From positions 69,501 to 133,500 of the forward strand of contig JAJOZX010003310.1 of the NCBI GenBank assembly GCA_023014485.1: 64,000 bases of DNA. Direction: 5' to 3'. Below, piece after piece: positions 23,232-34,635 of this stretch (positions are counted from its first letter, which is position 1; each line of letters begins with the position of its first letter). The notes below the pieces were generated by a model. The model did no database searches. It had not been told where the DNA came from and saw nothing but the letters and a program-made list of their open reading frames with translations. Source of the stretch: Bathynomus jamesi. Lineage: Eukaryota; Arthropoda; Malacostraca; Isopoda; Cirolanidae. A program made the position numbers and the translations under genes.

Positions 23232-23457
23232 CAGTGGCGGCTCGTCGGTAGGCACTGCGAAACTGCAGTACCCCTAAATTTTTTATTTACAATTGAAATA
23301 ATCAAGAACAATATAAGGATGAGCTCACTGAATAACTTTTTCAATAACTTTTGAAACTTTTATTCATTGTTCAATGCTCATCCTTTTATTTCAGTAATTA
23401 TTTCAACCCATTCTTAGAGACAGCACCCCTAGAATTTTTAGTCACGAGCCGCCACTG
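23232..23457. mobile_element. hAT-type MITE inserted in the capsid gene
   Basis: Ends CAGTGGCGGCTCGT and its reverse complement ACGAGCCGCCACTG, with flanking octamers TCTATTAG (23224-23231) and TCTATCAG (23458-23465) matching at 7 of 8 positions. It cuts the last codons off the major capsid gene, so it is younger than the Polinton. No coding capacity. Confidence 0.9.
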
Positions 23458-24659
23458 TCTATCAGGGCTTGTGACTCGAGGTATACTAGTACACTTATAG
23501 GCGCGTCTATAGGCTTGGCGAATTCCAATCTGACTGAGATGTTTCCACTCTGTTGTGGACTTAAGTGTGTATTTACACTAGCAGATAAGTCAGGTGTGAT
23601 GTCAAACGGATAAAGGTTAAATTGATCGATGAATTCTTTCTGCGTTACCCCAATCCCGAGCTCATCACAATCACCTGCAATATGGGCCAGATTACTATAT
23701 GCTCTCGCGCAAAGCGGGAACACAGCGTCTGATGAATAATCCATATCCATAGCCCCACCCAACGCAACGCCATTAACGTACAGAGTTATATTTTTAAGCC
23801 CGAAATTCTCGAATTTAAAGGCATTCTTTTTATATTTTCCATTCACTGAAGCATGGTCCTGCATTCCAATTAATATCCTTTTATGTAGATTTCCCAGGGC
23901 GATGTTTTCTATCTGTTCCGATGCCAACCCTGCTGGGACCGTGTATAGTTTGATTTGTACTCTATTAATTGGGTATTTTACTGTGGCGTGTAGTAAATTT
24001 TTCTCAATTTCTATTTATTTTGGTGAACTCAATTTCACTCACCGTACGCGGAGGTATGTCTCCATAATGTGAATCACAACGGGTTTTACTCCCTCTTCTT
24101 GATCAGTTCCCAGATTTAAACAGATCTCAGGATTCGTGCGGGTGAGCTTTATTTTCATATCCACCTCATTCACAAGCAACTTCTCCTGGGATGTGAAGTC
24201 TGTATGCAGGCGTCCAAAACACTCGTATATCTTCTTTTTAGAATTTTTAAATTTGTCCTTTATACTACTTTCGTCTTTAGCTTGATAATAGCCCTCGGCA
24301 CTTAAAAAGGTATCCTTCGCTTCTTTGGAAAAGTTCAGCACATTTTCCAGATAGGATCGTAGGTGGTAGTACCCAGTTCCTGCCGATAAGTTGACCTGAT
24401 TTAAATATACGTCACACTGGTTGAATGTGGAGTGCAGGAAGTTTGTTTCAGGGTATACAACATATTTGTTATCACAGTCCGTTCCATCAGAATGGGCTAT
24501 ACGTAGTTTAGCGTACATATACACACAACTTGTGTCAAAAAAGTAAGGGCCTGAGCTGGGTATCACGAATTCTATAGGGGCACTCGGGGAACTAATTGTG
24601 TTTAAAGGGTTAATTGTAATAAAGTCGCTGTGTTCAATAGAAACTTGAGTTGGAGGCAT
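23458..24659 (-). pseudogene. Polinton major capsid protein (double jelly-roll), broken
   Basis: Two open blocks on the minus strand: an N-terminal half of 206 codons (24659-24039) and a C-terminal half (about 24000-23458). The N-terminal half has the opening jelly-roll pattern (SGPYFFDTSCVYMYAKLRI, then FNQCDVYLN and YHLRSYLENVLNFS). The C-terminal half has NITLYVNG, LYPFDITPDL and LSPQQSGNISVRLEF, typical of the hexon-like capsid of Polintons and adintoviruses. A stop or frame change lies near 24010-24040. The 3' end is interrupted by the MITE at 23232-23457; past the insert the frame would continue for roughly a dozen codons. The reading ends against the protease start, so the two genes were nearly abutting. 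Inactive as it stands. Confidence 0.85.
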
Positions 24660-24792
24660 GTTAAAGAGGGACAGCTCCGATTTACAACATTGTTAACTAC
24701 ACGGATGGATGAAGCGTGCCATGACGAGTTAGAAATTGTGCCTTCTCTCGCGACAAGTAGTAAACAAACTATGATTCATGAGATCAATGTCC

Positions 24793-25194
24793 TTAGCTTA
24801 TATTAGTAAAAAAAAAATGGTCAACCATAGGTTTCATTCGCTTAGGACATTTCTTTTTTGATATCCTTTTACGTTTAATGCCACGTGGTGGTAATCCCTT
24901 CTTCCGGACAGCCCTCTTCTTCTTCCCACCACCACGCATTTTTCTCTTTGCATCTTCGACGATTTCGTCCCGTGTACGCTTTAAGTGTCTTTTTAGAGCT
25001 TCTTTAGGCTTAGCCCCAGCCAATATGTCTTTTGCCGTGTCAAGACCTGATTGCAACGCTTTCCTCCCGAGGTACCTGGCACCCCTCTTCAGCAAGGGGA
25101 CAGCCGTACGTAGTATGGTTAAAAAAATGGATCCAAGTCCACTACCACGCTGATATCTCACACCTCGATAGACTGTGAAAGGCTTTCTGTCCAT
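24793..25194 (-). CDS. Basic Polinton core/pX-like protein
   Basis: 133 codons, open. The N-terminal half contains RGSGLGSIFLTILRTAVPLL, an amphipathic glycine-containing segment followed by LLKRGARYLGRKALQSG; the C-terminal half is very Lys/Arg-rich (GGGKKKRAVRKKGLP). Small proteins with this plan sit beside the capsid genes in many Polintons and adintoviruses and are compared with adenovirus core/pVI-type proteins. The role is inferred from composition and from its position between penton-like and major capsid genes. The last residues (DHFFFTNIS) may be an altered tail. Confidence 0.65.
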   Translation of the reverse strand: MDRKPFTVYRGVRYQRGSGLGSIFLTILRTAVPLLKRGARYLGRKALQSGLDTAKDILAGAKPKEALKRHLKRTRDEIVEDAKRKMRGGGKKKRAVRKKGLPPRGIKRKRISKKKCPKRMKPMVDHFFFTNIS

Positions 25195-25229
25195 TATAAC
25201 TCAGTGCGTCGAAAGTGCAGCTTCACTGT

Positions 25230-26063
25230 TCAGCTCCCGTTACCGATTGAGAAATTTTTTCCCTCAATCGTTCTTATATATATTGAGATATTGGTTATTA
25301 GATTAGCTGCGACATTCACATAATGGGGCCTCTCATATGTAATACTCAAATTCCTTCCTCTATGGTTGGGGATGTGCGCTATGCGCAGTAGGCGTGCCTG
25401 GCTATCCCCAACAAACTGGTGCTCCACTATATTGCTGTAAATATAGCGCATGTCTGGGGGTTTATAGCCATCAACCATTTTCTCCAATTTCAACTGATAC
25501 ATTAGGCTGGACAAGTCGTGTTGTGCCTCGTGAAATGTATCTCTTTGGATGACTGATCGATATCGTCCATCGGTCAGAATTTTGAAAACTCTCTCGTCTT
25601 TAATATTTCGGTTAGCCTGCGATTTTAGGGCCAGAGTACATGTATGGGGATCATTGTTTACGATTTCGTATACTAAATCCCCCGTAAGACTTGAGCTTTT
25701 TAAACTTACGTTTAAGTCTTTCACAACATTCTCGACCGCACCAGAGTGACCTGGTCCTAGTGTTACTTCTGTACTGTAATACCGTGCATCCCCAGTCAGG
25801 GCGGTACGCATGGTTTCATCCTGAGCTACCCCGGGTTTTTCACACTCATTACAGTCTCTAAGAATCGTAAAAATGGGTTCTTTATAATCAATACTTAAAA
25901 AAAGGGTATTCAGCTGAATTTCGCATACACCCACCTCATACGTATCACGACCCAATTCAATGGGTCCGTGGAGTTCTGTTACAAAGTTGGCTAGTGTGTT
26001 GTTAGAGTGTACAGACAGGGACGAGGAGGACGGGAGCGTGACGTAGAAATGGGTAGGCGCCAT
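25230..26063 (-). CDS. Polinton penton-like minor capsid protein (putative)
   Basis: 277 codons, fully open, starting at ATG 26063, eight bases downstream of the integrase stop. The N-terminus (FYVTLPSSSSLSVHSNNTLANF, here given in part) resembles the conserved Polinton protein that begins FYVTLPS...N and continues with a jelly-roll-like pattern (ELGRDTYEVGVCEIQ). Such proteins are taken to form the capsid vertices. No frameshift is visible, unlike the flanking capsid and integrase genes. Alternatively it may be another structural protein; the jelly-roll fold is not provable by eye. Confidence 0.6.
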   Translation of the reverse strand: MAPTHFYVTLPSSSSLSVHSNNTLANFVTELHGPIELGRDTYEVGVCEIQLNTLFLSIDYKEPIFTILRDCNECEKPGVAQDETMRTALTGDARYYSTEVTLGPGHSGAVENVVKDLNVSLKSSSLTGDLVYEIVNNDPHTCTLALKSQANRNIKDERVFKILTDGRYRSVIQRDTFHEAQHDLSSLMYQLKLEKMVDGYKPPDMRYIYSNIVEHQFVGDSQARLLRIAHIPNHRGRNLSITYERPHYVNVAANLITNISIYIRTIEGKNFSIGNGS

Positions 26064-26071
26064 GTCGCATA

Positions 26072-27601
26072 CTATTTAAGCTTTATTATTGCATCAGCTT
26101 TTATATAGGTGTTGAAGCTTTCTGGGTTTCCTAGCCATTTCACCAGGTACATTTTTCTCTTTTCTGAACCTTTGCTTCCTAAAATGTTTTCAATTTTAAA
26201 CACATTTTTTCCTAAATTAAATATCACTTTCTGCAACTCCTCGCGGTAAAAGTCTCCTGCGATTTCTTCCCCATTCAAATCTTCTACGTAATACAACATT
26301 ATCTCGTTTTTAGATTTCATAGCCCTAACTTTAAAAATCTCGCGTGTCCATCCTTGCTCAAATCCCTTCGCGAATTTATTTCCCGAACGCGACAGCCTTA
26401 CATAATCATTGGTTTTGAAACGCGCAGAGTGTGGTGGTGGTGTTTCATCTCTTCTCACATCAGGCTCTGTGCGCGCACCTTTCTAAAATCTCGTTAGGTG
26501 TTGTCCCCATCGTGCGATGGTGTGAGTGGTTGTAGGATGAAGCCAATGCTTCCAGAATGTCTAGAAATCTGTATGTTTTTTATGTGTAAAATAGCAGTGC
26601 ATGCGTTCCTTTATGGTACGTTGAACTCTTTCAGCTAAAGAGGCCTTATGTATAGAATTGGTAGTGTAGTAGCTGATATTAAACTCTGTCAACATGTTCT
26701 GAAAAGCTTGGCCTATAAATTCTTTCCCCATATCCGTACAAAAATAGCCAGGAACCCTGTTTTCTTTCAACATCAACGTTTTGGTGGCTTTAGCAACTGT
26801 TTCAGGCGATTTATTTTTCAGAGGAATTAGCCACAGATATCTAGAGAATACATCTATTACACAGGTCAACAAAAAAAAATTTTTTTTTCGTTGCCAAGGA
26901 AATTCGTACGAATTTATGGTATTTTGGGGTTGCTGAATTCCAAAATGAAAGTAGTTTTTCCGATTTGGCTCTAGTTCTTGAGATAATGAATACCCTCAAT
27001 TAATAGGAAACGTAACCATAACGCGTGCATATGGGAAACTACCGCAACATTCTAGATGGTGAGACCGAATAAATTGCCATTATGTATTTCATGTGTTTAC
27101 TTTTGTATGATTTGAGACAATTTCAATGCGGATTTGTAAGTAGGCTCCGCCTGAACATTAAATTTTTTGCATTTTTACGTGTTTCAATGGGGTACCAATT
27201 ATCTCATAAATTAGAGCCAATCTAGCAAAACCGATGTCATATTCGGAATCAGCACCACAAAGTTACCCCAAAATCACTCTAATATGATTGGCAATAAAAT
27301 GAGTGTTGACCAGTGTTATGAATAGGATGTAGCGGTAACAATCATTATACAGTGAATATCTTTGCATGTCTGTTAAATCCGCTTCCCAAATAGAGTCAAT
27401 CGAAGCTGCTGTTGTCTTGGCTGTTTTAAACCTTTTTATCACAGGTTTATGAAGTGTATAAGCGTCTTGCTCCCGCAAAAAAATCTCAACATCTTTTTTC
27501 CCTACTCCAGCATTGTAAACACTTCTGTACAGTCTATCTACGCCTCCATAGGAGGCTGGGATAGAAATATCATAATAACGTCCTCTTAATATGTTAGCCA
27601 T
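26072..27601 (-). pseudogene. Polinton integrase (retrovirus-like, chromodomain), broken
   Basis: The N-terminal part (27601-27300) carries the family motif FGGVDRLYR-like (YGGVDRLYRSVYN) and QDAYTLHKPV, then the first catalytic Asp region IWEADLTDMQRYS. The core continues at 26872-26561 with VIDVFSRYLWLIPLKNKS, the second Asp in CTDMGKEF, and the Glu in KASLAERVQRTIKERM. The C-terminal part (26458-26072) has a chromodomain-like end (FKIENILG ... MYLVKWLGNPESFN). A foreign insert of about 450 bp (26864-27311) splits the core, and frame changes separate core and tail near 26460-26560. Integrases of this kind insert Polinton DNA with 6-bp target duplications. Confidence 0.85.
26864..27311. mobile_element. 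Non-autonomous fold-back element inside the integrase gene
   Basis: The insert begins GGTCAAC and ends GTTGACC, and the first and last roughly 120 bp are imperfect reverse complements (shared blocks TTGCCAA, TTTTGGGGT, TTGGCTCTA, GAGATAAT). Integrase coding sequence resumes on both sides (ILFIT upstream, LTCVIDVFS downstream). I could not define a target duplication or name the family. Confidence 0.7.
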
Positions 27602-27694
27602 TTTCGTATTTTAAAGGCACGTGGTTAGGGTTGATCGTTGTTTATCCTTTTCTTTCTCCTTTTCAGAGGTGTTACGGGGGTGATGCGTTTTCAA

Positions 27695-28280
27695 TTATGT
27701 CACGTGCGATGCATGTTCCAAGTATTTTAACCTGTTCAGATTTGCTATCATTGTTTTGGGGACATTTATTTGTTGTAGTCTTGCTTTAATATGCTTCCAT
27801 CCTGATGGTGAGGGCCGATCCCACTTTCTCACCAGATCATGGACGATGTCTACGATATTCGATCCTTGTACCTTTGCTCCTTCCACAATGATCTCACCTG
27901 TATCGGTCCATTGTATGTTGGGATCCTCATTCAATAGATTATAAAGACTTAAACCTTTATTCCTCAATGTATGTGGTTGGTCAGCTCTATCGTCGGACAC
28001 AGGCCCTATGTTACTATGCCCATCGTTCTCCGTGCTCTGCCTTATAACCACGGGAATCTGTCGGATTCTTATAATTTTCGTACTCGTGAAGAAATTTCTG
28101 CAGAGCCTCTTGGTATAAGATCTTTTTCTCCTCAGGTGTTTTTTCACTCTTTAATAGCGCTGACAATTCGCTCTCCATTCTTTTAAGTCTGCTTTTACGG
28201 GGTTCTAGAATCGTGTCTGGATTCTTTGAACTTTGTAGTGAAGCATACACCTCGTGTGGAATCACCACCACTTTCTTCAT
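27695..28280 (-). pseudogene. Polinton conserved protein of unknown function, frameshifted
   Basis: The N-terminal part (88-codon frame, start at 28280) is Lys/Glu-rich with coiled-coil-like heptads (MESELSALLKSEKTPEEKK). The C-terminal part (frame ending 27695) contains GEIIVEGAKVQGSNIVDIVHD and RPSPSGWKHIKARLQQINVP, partly quoted, a pattern I associate with a protein conserved across many Polintons. A frame change near 28010-28060 joins them. Its start overlaps the stop of the preceding 86-codon gene (ATGA-type overlap). Function unknown. Confidence 0.6.
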
Positions 28281-28540
28281 TATATTAATCTAGTCAGTAA
28301 AGGACCCAAAACTGAAAATAAGATGGGTAGGAATGACCCTCCTCTTTGTACAATAATTCGTTTTTTCTTCCCCACAGTTTGACCTTTACGAGCGAGTGCA
28401 CGTATGATGTTCTTGTAACGACGTAGGCGAACCTTCTGAGGGGGTTTCATTGATACATTGCAATTTATAACGTTAAGACATATTTCACAGATGCATTTTA
28501 AATAGTCGGAGTCGATATTTTTAGCAAACATCTGCTGCAT
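28280..28540 (-). CDS. Small Polinton protein with hydrophobic tail
   Basis: 86 codons, open. The N-terminal half has spaced Cys residues (CICEICLNVINC), the middle is basic (RRYKNIIRALARKG), and the end is GGSFLPILFSVLGPLLTRLI, a glycine-led hydrophobic helix. A small protein with such a tail is common next to the ATPase in Polintons; its role is not established. The stop overlaps the start of the next gene. Confidence 0.6.
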   Translation of the reverse strand: MQQMFAKNIDSDYLKCICEICLNVINCNVSMKPPQKVRLRRYKNIIRALARKGQTVGKKKRIIVQRGGSFLPILFSVLGPLLTRLI

Positions 28541-28599
28541 TGCCCGGGGCAGTCGATGATAGATTGTTATTTATTCATGGTGTTTCTTTAGCCTCTTTG

Positions 28600-29229
28600 T
28601 CATTCTGGAATATACACCGTTTCAGGCTCGTTTGGAAATATATTCGTTCTAAGAAGCACCTTAAACGTGTTTCGCAGATGAAGGTCGCAAAGCAAATATC
28701 CGTAACGCGGGCTTGGTGCTTCTTTATAAACTTCCAAAAACTCCTTACACTGATTCGGGAACATTTGATTGGCTAATACCCCAATTTGTGATACATCTCT
28801 CCGTTGCGCGAATAAGACTAGATACTGTGTATTTAACGACACATCACGCATGTATCTATTTTTGAAAAATAGATTCTGATTGATGAAGAACACGCTTATA
28901 TTAAGATGGTGGGAGAATACTGTAAATGTCTCGGCAAACGTTTTATCTATCTCCAACATGAGATCGTCAATTACAATGACTGTATGTTCATTTCCCTTTA
29001 ACGAATTAATGTTATATACACCTTTGTGGAACAAAATATCATCTTGGTACTCGTTGAATACTGATTGATCCGTCGAATAGCACCATATAACTTTATGCAC
29101 AAATTTTGAGAACATCTCTCCCTTTTCTTTAATGATTTTAAGCATAGACACAGTTTTACCACATCCTGTAGGGCCAGATATAATACATGTGGATGGGCTC
29201 GTGAACCCGAATTTTTCTACAGAATCCAT
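28600..29229 (-). CDS. Polinton packaging ATPase (FtsK/HerA, A32-like)
   Basis: 209 codons, intact. Walker A is GPTGCGKT (residues about 19-26) and Walker B is TVIVIDDLM (about 83-91). INQNLFF and QRRDVSQIGVLANQ follow, matching the sensor region of A32-type DNA-packaging ATPases. It starts at ATG 29229, close to the divergent polymerase gene, and is the first gene of the leftward block. It would drive genome packaging into capsids. It is the best preserved enzyme of this element. Confidence 0.85.
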   Translation of the reverse strand: MDSVEKFGFTSPSTCIISGPTGCGKTVSMLKIIKEKGEMFSKFVHKVIWCYSTDQSVFNEYQDDILFHKGVYNINSLKGNEHTVIVIDDLMLEIDKTFAETFTVFSHHLNISVFFINQNLFFKNRYMRDVSLNTQYLVLFAQRRDVSQIGVLANQMFPNQCKEFLEVYKEAPSPRYGYLLCDLHLRNTFKVLLRTNIFPNEPETVYIPE

Positions 29230-29284
29230 TTCTCACACGTCACACTCCTAAGAGGGTCATTTACAAAATATAATAAATATTTAA

Positions 29285-32200
29285 GTGATGACCCTTATAT
29301 TCTACAGTCTTGCTTTTCTCTTCTCCCACAGAACCGTGAATGACGATGAGGTACAGCACCCCATCATCGATATTACAGATGACCCCGACGACAGTGTAGT
29401 TGTGATAACAGACTCCATCCCCATTGCCGAATCCTCACCAGCGATACCTGTTGCACGCGACAATTCAAAGCGGAGGCATGACGAAGAGCCCTCCACGTCA
29501 GGTATAAAGCGTGCCAGGATTGCGCCGTTGTTAGACCACCAGTAATAGAGCCCCAACCTTCTTCATCTTACGACACAACCCCCTACAATAGTACCTTCCT
29601 CAAATAAAAATATACCCCCTTATTCCTGTTCAATTCCGGGTATATCCTCCACAACCGCAGCAGCTACTCGTTCGGTAGAGGATGGTATAACATTCGAGTT
29701 GGTGCGCACCGCTACCCCCATCCCAGCCTTGACTAGAAATCGGTATATAGTCAGGGTTGATCCTAGATCCATGTATAGCAATGATGTTGAACACGGACTA
29801 CGGCGCATAGTTGAACGTATTGTAGAGTTTGCCCTTCAGAACCGCGATGAACGTGGTCAGGACGAGGCTGTCCTTCGGTTTCGGGTCAGATGACGGAGAT
29901 GTAAATGATTTTTGGGTAGTAATACCATTCAGACACTTGGCAGCTGAAGATATAGAGTATATATTAGGCCGTATAATGCAGGCCTCTCAAAGTAGTATAG
30001 CCTTCAATATGGGTAACTTCACGGTAAATATTGACCGTGTATTCCGTGTTGCGGGTCATAGTGTCACACCTTATACTCTTAACTTCAATTCTCAGGCTAT
30101 TTATAGACGGCATATAAACGTCGATCGTAGTTGCGGCTTTATTGCAGTAGTCTCAGCTCGTATGTTTACTGTATTAAATACAAGGACCCAAAAAATTTGG
30201 TTGCCTACGGTAGTCGATCCTGCCCGTAAACTAGCTGTAGACTGTAAACTTGAGTTTGACTGTAATATGGGTCCTGAGGAGCTGAGAAGGGTAGAACAGG
30301 AAATGAATGCTCGTATAGTTGTATTTGGAATAGATGATCGTCGTAGGACTGTGTATGTTTTTAAAAGTAGTGTGAGAGATCGTACAAGACCCCTACTTAT
30401 TTTAGGGCTGTCAGGGACAACGTATTTCCCCATCCGTAATAATAAGGGACCTTTACGCGAGTTATGATAAAAGTCGAAAATATGGGCGACACCATGATTT
30501 GTGTAAGGGGTGTATCTAGTTTGCGGATGATATAATGAAACATTGTAAAGATTGCCACATGGTATGTGAGCAGTGTAAAAGCTCCAAATGTGAAAGCCGT
30601 GTAGTTGAAGCTGAGAAGAGGGATTGTGATGTGTGTAGACGCACATTTTCAATAATAACTGTTTTGAGCTCCATAAATCAATTGTTACGTGCAGGAAAAT
30701 GAGAATCTGTGAATGTGGTATGTTTCACATGATGGCTAATTGGAGAAAATTCACGCATAAATGTGATGAAATTCACTGTTCTACATGCCATGAGAAATAT
30801 AAGGCGGTTGAAGTAAAGTATGTATGTTATATGAAAGAGGCTAAGCCTAAAAATAGCCCTTGTATAACTGTGTACTACGATATAGAAACATACACGAACG
30901 CAGAAACCAAAGAGGTTATTCCACATTTACTTGTAAGCCAGACTATCTGTGATGAGTGTATGGAGATCGAGTTGATGAGTGTCACAAATGTGGTAAACGG
31001 ACAAACGTTTTTAAAACGATGCCACGATAGCCCTGTGAAACTCTTTGTGTCCTATATTGTCAAGTTAGCGGACAAGTTCAAAAAAAAAACTGTGTATATT
31101 CTTGCCCATAACGGGGCAAAATTTGACCACAGTTCCTTTATAAGGAGTTGCTTGAGCACGAGTCATCTGAGATATTTACAGGTGATCCCTTGAAAAGAGG
31201 CAACAAACTAATACAGATGCAAATAAGAGGTAATGTACAGTTTAAAGACACTTTATTATTCACACCTTGTAAATTAGCAAAGCTACCCAAGGTGATGGTG
31301 GGCGTAGCCGCTGAAGTTTCAAAAGGATATTTCCCTTACACATTCCTCACTAGCGAAACTTTAAATTACGTAGGACTACCTCCACCCAAACATTACTTTA
31401 ACTATGAATGTATGAGTACAGATGAACGTGAAGATTTTGACCGATACTACAACAGTTTTAATGAATCTAACCTTATAATATAGCTGATGAATGTGAGCGT
31501 TATTGCGTGAATGATGTGCGCGTGCTTAGAGTATGTTTCCAGGCCTTTAGAAGGATGTACATAGGCCGTTTCAAATGCGATCCGTTGCAAGTCGCAACCA
31601 CATCGCCTCATTATGTTTTACGGTGTTCAAGAATAACTTCATGCCTAAAGACACCTTAGCCGTTATTCACAGAAACAATCCCCGCAGTTATGGGCACAAG
31701 GCTATTTACTGGCTCATACACCTACAGCAGCAGACAGGTGTATACATAAAGCATGCCCGCAACACGGGGAAGTACCCATTAAGGTTAATGGTCGTGTTTT
31801 TTGGGTTGATGGTCTAAGCGAAAACCGTGCCACTGGTGAGAAGACTGTGTACTCCTTTAACGGTTGCTGGTGGCACGGATGCCCCGTCCTGAGTGTGGAA
31901 TCGTAGGAGATATCCACGGTAGATCTCCTGCCGACAGTCTTGCGTGGACCCGCACCCGCGATCAACTTATAGGCTCCCAGTTCACTCACAAAGTCTTGTG
32001 GGAGCATGAGTATGATGCACGGATGGAAACAGATGACAGTACCGTGAAGAAATAAACACGATCAAACGTTCAATGGTGCTGGATCCTCTCAAATGCGGTG
32101 ATAGCTTGTTCGGAGGGCGTACAAATCCCTTCAAGCTATACTTTCCGCCTACGGAGGGCGTGAAACTCCATTACTACGACTTCTGTTCTTTATATCCCTA

Positions 32201-33482
32201 CGTGATGAAGAACAATCCGTACCCCGTGGGTGCACCTGAGAAACTGGTGGGACCTGACCTGCCCACCATCGAGGTGTTCTCAACAAATTTGAACGGGTAC
32301 TATTTCGGCCTTTCTTTCGTAGATGTGCTCCCCCACGCGATTTATGGATGCCGATCTTACCCGTCGTTATCGATCACAAGCTCATGTTTCCCTGTGCGTG
32401 AAGTGCGCAGAGGAGAACAATGGGGAATGTAATCATACAACCACCAGCGTAAGATCAGAGGTGTATATACAAGCCCAGAGCTGGATCTAGCTGTTCGCCA
32501 TGGCTACAGAATATTGAAGATACATGAGGTGTGGAGGTTTCAGAAGCTACCCAACCTTTTCACGCCATATATAAACGCTTTTTTGAAGGATAAGGTAGAA
32601 GCATCAGGGTATCCGCGAGGAGTTGATACCGAAGATGAAAAATCGGCTATATTCAACGTTACCGTGACCGTGAAGGTATACAGCTTGACCGTTCCCAAAT
32701 TGTAAAGAACCCAGGCAAGCGCTTTAGTGCAAAGTTGTGTCTAAACAGTCTTTGGGGAAAATTTGCACAGAATACTGGCAAAGGGAACGTTCATTTGGCA
32801 CAAAGTTATAGTGAAGTCTGGGATTATGCCAACGCTCCCGATAAAGAGGTCATGGAGATGTGAATGTAGGTAATACTTACATAATAAAGTACAACAATAC
32901 CGAATTGGCCACAGATACCTCACGGGTTACAAACATACCTGTAGCCAGCTTCACAACGGCCTACGCACGCATCAAACTTTGGGGCCTATTGCATTCTCTT
33001 GGCGGGGGTTTGTACGCCGATACAGATAGTGTGATATTCACACGAGGGAGGGTGAATACATGCCTCCTATTGGTGAATTCCTCGGGGAGTTAACTGATGA
33101 GATCAAGGATAAGTATGGAGACATCGCATACGCCGACTCTTTTGTCTTAACAGGGTCAAAAACTTATGGGGTACGGGTGAGGGTGGGGGAGGATATGAAA
33201 CATATCGTTAAAGCTAAGGATATCACGCTCAACCAGGTGAATCGGCGGGTCGTTAACTTTGATTCGTTGAAGGATCTAGTGTGCTTGGATGATGATGAGG
33301 GCGACCAGCCGCACCAACTAACTGTAGGTACCCACAATTTTCGGGTGCAGAAGCTGGGGGGCGTGAAGGAACTTAGGGGTACAAAGGTGTGCCGTAACAC
33401 CTATAGGAAACGTTACCAGGTGCCTGGTACCTATGATACCGTAACTTTTGGATACCATAATCTTCAATATGTCTATTGTTAA
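29285..33482 (+). pseudogene. Polinton protein-primed DNA polymerase B, multiply frameshifted
   Basis: Reading frames switch at least eight times, but the family motifs appear in order. An N-terminal extension (29285-30467) is followed by a Cys-rich zinc-binding region (30530-30830; CKDCHMVCEQC, CECGMFH, CSTCHEKY). Exonuclease motifs are YYDIET (near 30880), ILAHNGAKFDH (near 31105) and YCVNDVRVL (near 31503). A terminal-protein-region motif VYSFNGCWWHGCP lies near 31855. The polymerase motifs are YDFCSLYP (A, near 32178), KLCLNSLWGKFA (B, near 32740) and YADTDSV (C, near 33015). The gene ends at 33482. This enzyme would replicate the element by protein priming; this copy is inactive as assembled. 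Frame changes are much denser here than in the leftward genes. Confidence 0.9.
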
Positions 33483-33509
33483 CGATATGTTTATTTATTA
33501 CACGTATTT

Positions 33510-33516
<7 letters not shown>

Positions 33517-33545
<29 letters not shown>

Positions 33546-33660
33546 TGTGTGTGTGTACACACCTTGAATATTTCGTTTATTAAATAAATCGTGTTTGAAT
33601 TAGCGTTTCACTTTCTCCTTTGTGTGTTTATGTGTGTGTGTGTGTGTGTGTGTGTGTACG
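33517..33660. repeat. Short (TA)n and (TG)n microsatellites
   Basis: (TA)n at 33517-33540 and (TG)n at about 33630-33658, between the polymerase gene and the first cargo ORF. Confidence 0.9.
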
Positions 33661-33807
33661 GGCGAAAGTTCTAAGCTCCGCCCACCTGTATGATCGGTCA
33701 TATGACTCCTGCTACTACCTGGGCATATCTCTTCCCTGCGTGCTCAGTTGACTGCTGCAAACCCTGGAGCTCAGACGTGCATTTCTCCACGTAGACGAAA
33801 AATAGTA

Positions 33808-34389
33808 ATGGCTACCTTTAATATTGCGTGTTCGACGTTTATGAAGTGGTATTCGGCAAAGTGTGAAGATAATGTTACTGAATGGCTCCCTATTCCACCT
33901 TCCTTTGATACTTTTAAGGCTACATTGAATCGTGCGAAGGAACAAGAGGTTCAAATACTCTACGGCTATTCTGGCGAGAGCATTGCAGGATTTCGTGGTA
34001 CAAGTGATGTATTGAACTATGTTGTAGGATTAAACTTTATAAACGCTTACATATACCGTGAAGTAGAAGAAACAACACGTGCAAAAGAGAAGCAACGGAT
34101 ATGGTTAGTGAGTTTTGTTGATGAGTGGTGCGACAAGCGATATTATGTCATGTTGCATCATACCGAGTACTCGTACCCTGCGATTGAGAAGGTAAATCGT
34201 GTCATCATGGAGAATCTGAAGTATTTTTACCACTACATTAATATATATCATGACGAGGTTTGGAGTGAGGTTGTGGCTAAAGGTCTGCGTGAGTATTTAA
34301 CAGAATTTAGAGATGAGTATCGCATGCTAAGCAAAAATGAAAAATATGGTCATATGTTTCTCTCAAATAGTGCACCGGAGTGTCAATAA
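33808..34389 (+). CDS. Unrecognised Polinton cargo protein
   Basis: Open for 213 codons from an upstream ATG at 33748. I prefer the ATG at 33808 (ATGGCTACC) because the residues before it are low-complexity. The protein is mixed alpha/beta in composition, rich in Tyr and Trp (FMKWYSAKCEDN, WLVSFVDEWCDKRYYVML, YFYHYINIYHDEVW), with no signal peptide or membrane helix. I recognise no family. It lies on the polymerase strand, 265 bp or more downstream of it, inside the element. Unlike the polymerase it is intact. Confidence 0.5.
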   Translation: MATFNIACSTFMKWYSAKCEDNVTEWLPIPPSFDTFKATLNRAKEQEVQILYGYSGESIAGFRGTSDVLNYVVGLNFINAYIYREVEETTRAKEKQRIWLVSFVDEWCDKRYYVMLHHTEYSYPAIEKVNRVIMENLKYFYHYINIYHDEVWSEVVAKGLREYLTEFRDEYRMLSKNEKYGHMFLSNSAPECQ

Positions 34390-34635
34390 AATGTTTAGTT
34401 CGTGAAGATCCCCCTAAGCAAAAATGTCTGGTGCGTATTCTGAGGAGTGGGAGTGAAAAAACATTAAAACCGGTATTGCTTATGTATCGGAAAATTTCTC
34501 AAAACACCTACCCAGTATAATGGGATACAAATATTCACGTTGGAACAACGCCGTGCACGTTTCATCAGCTTATGGTGTGACTCACTCCTCCCGTCGAGCC
34601 GATCGCTCGCCTGTGGCTCATAGTCATCTCAGCGT

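Noticed and set aside
24010..24045. A spliced intron inside the capsid gene (GTGAGT at the end of the first half)
   Set aside because: A donor-like word is present, but there is no plausible acceptor at a usable distance; a frameshift explains the break better.
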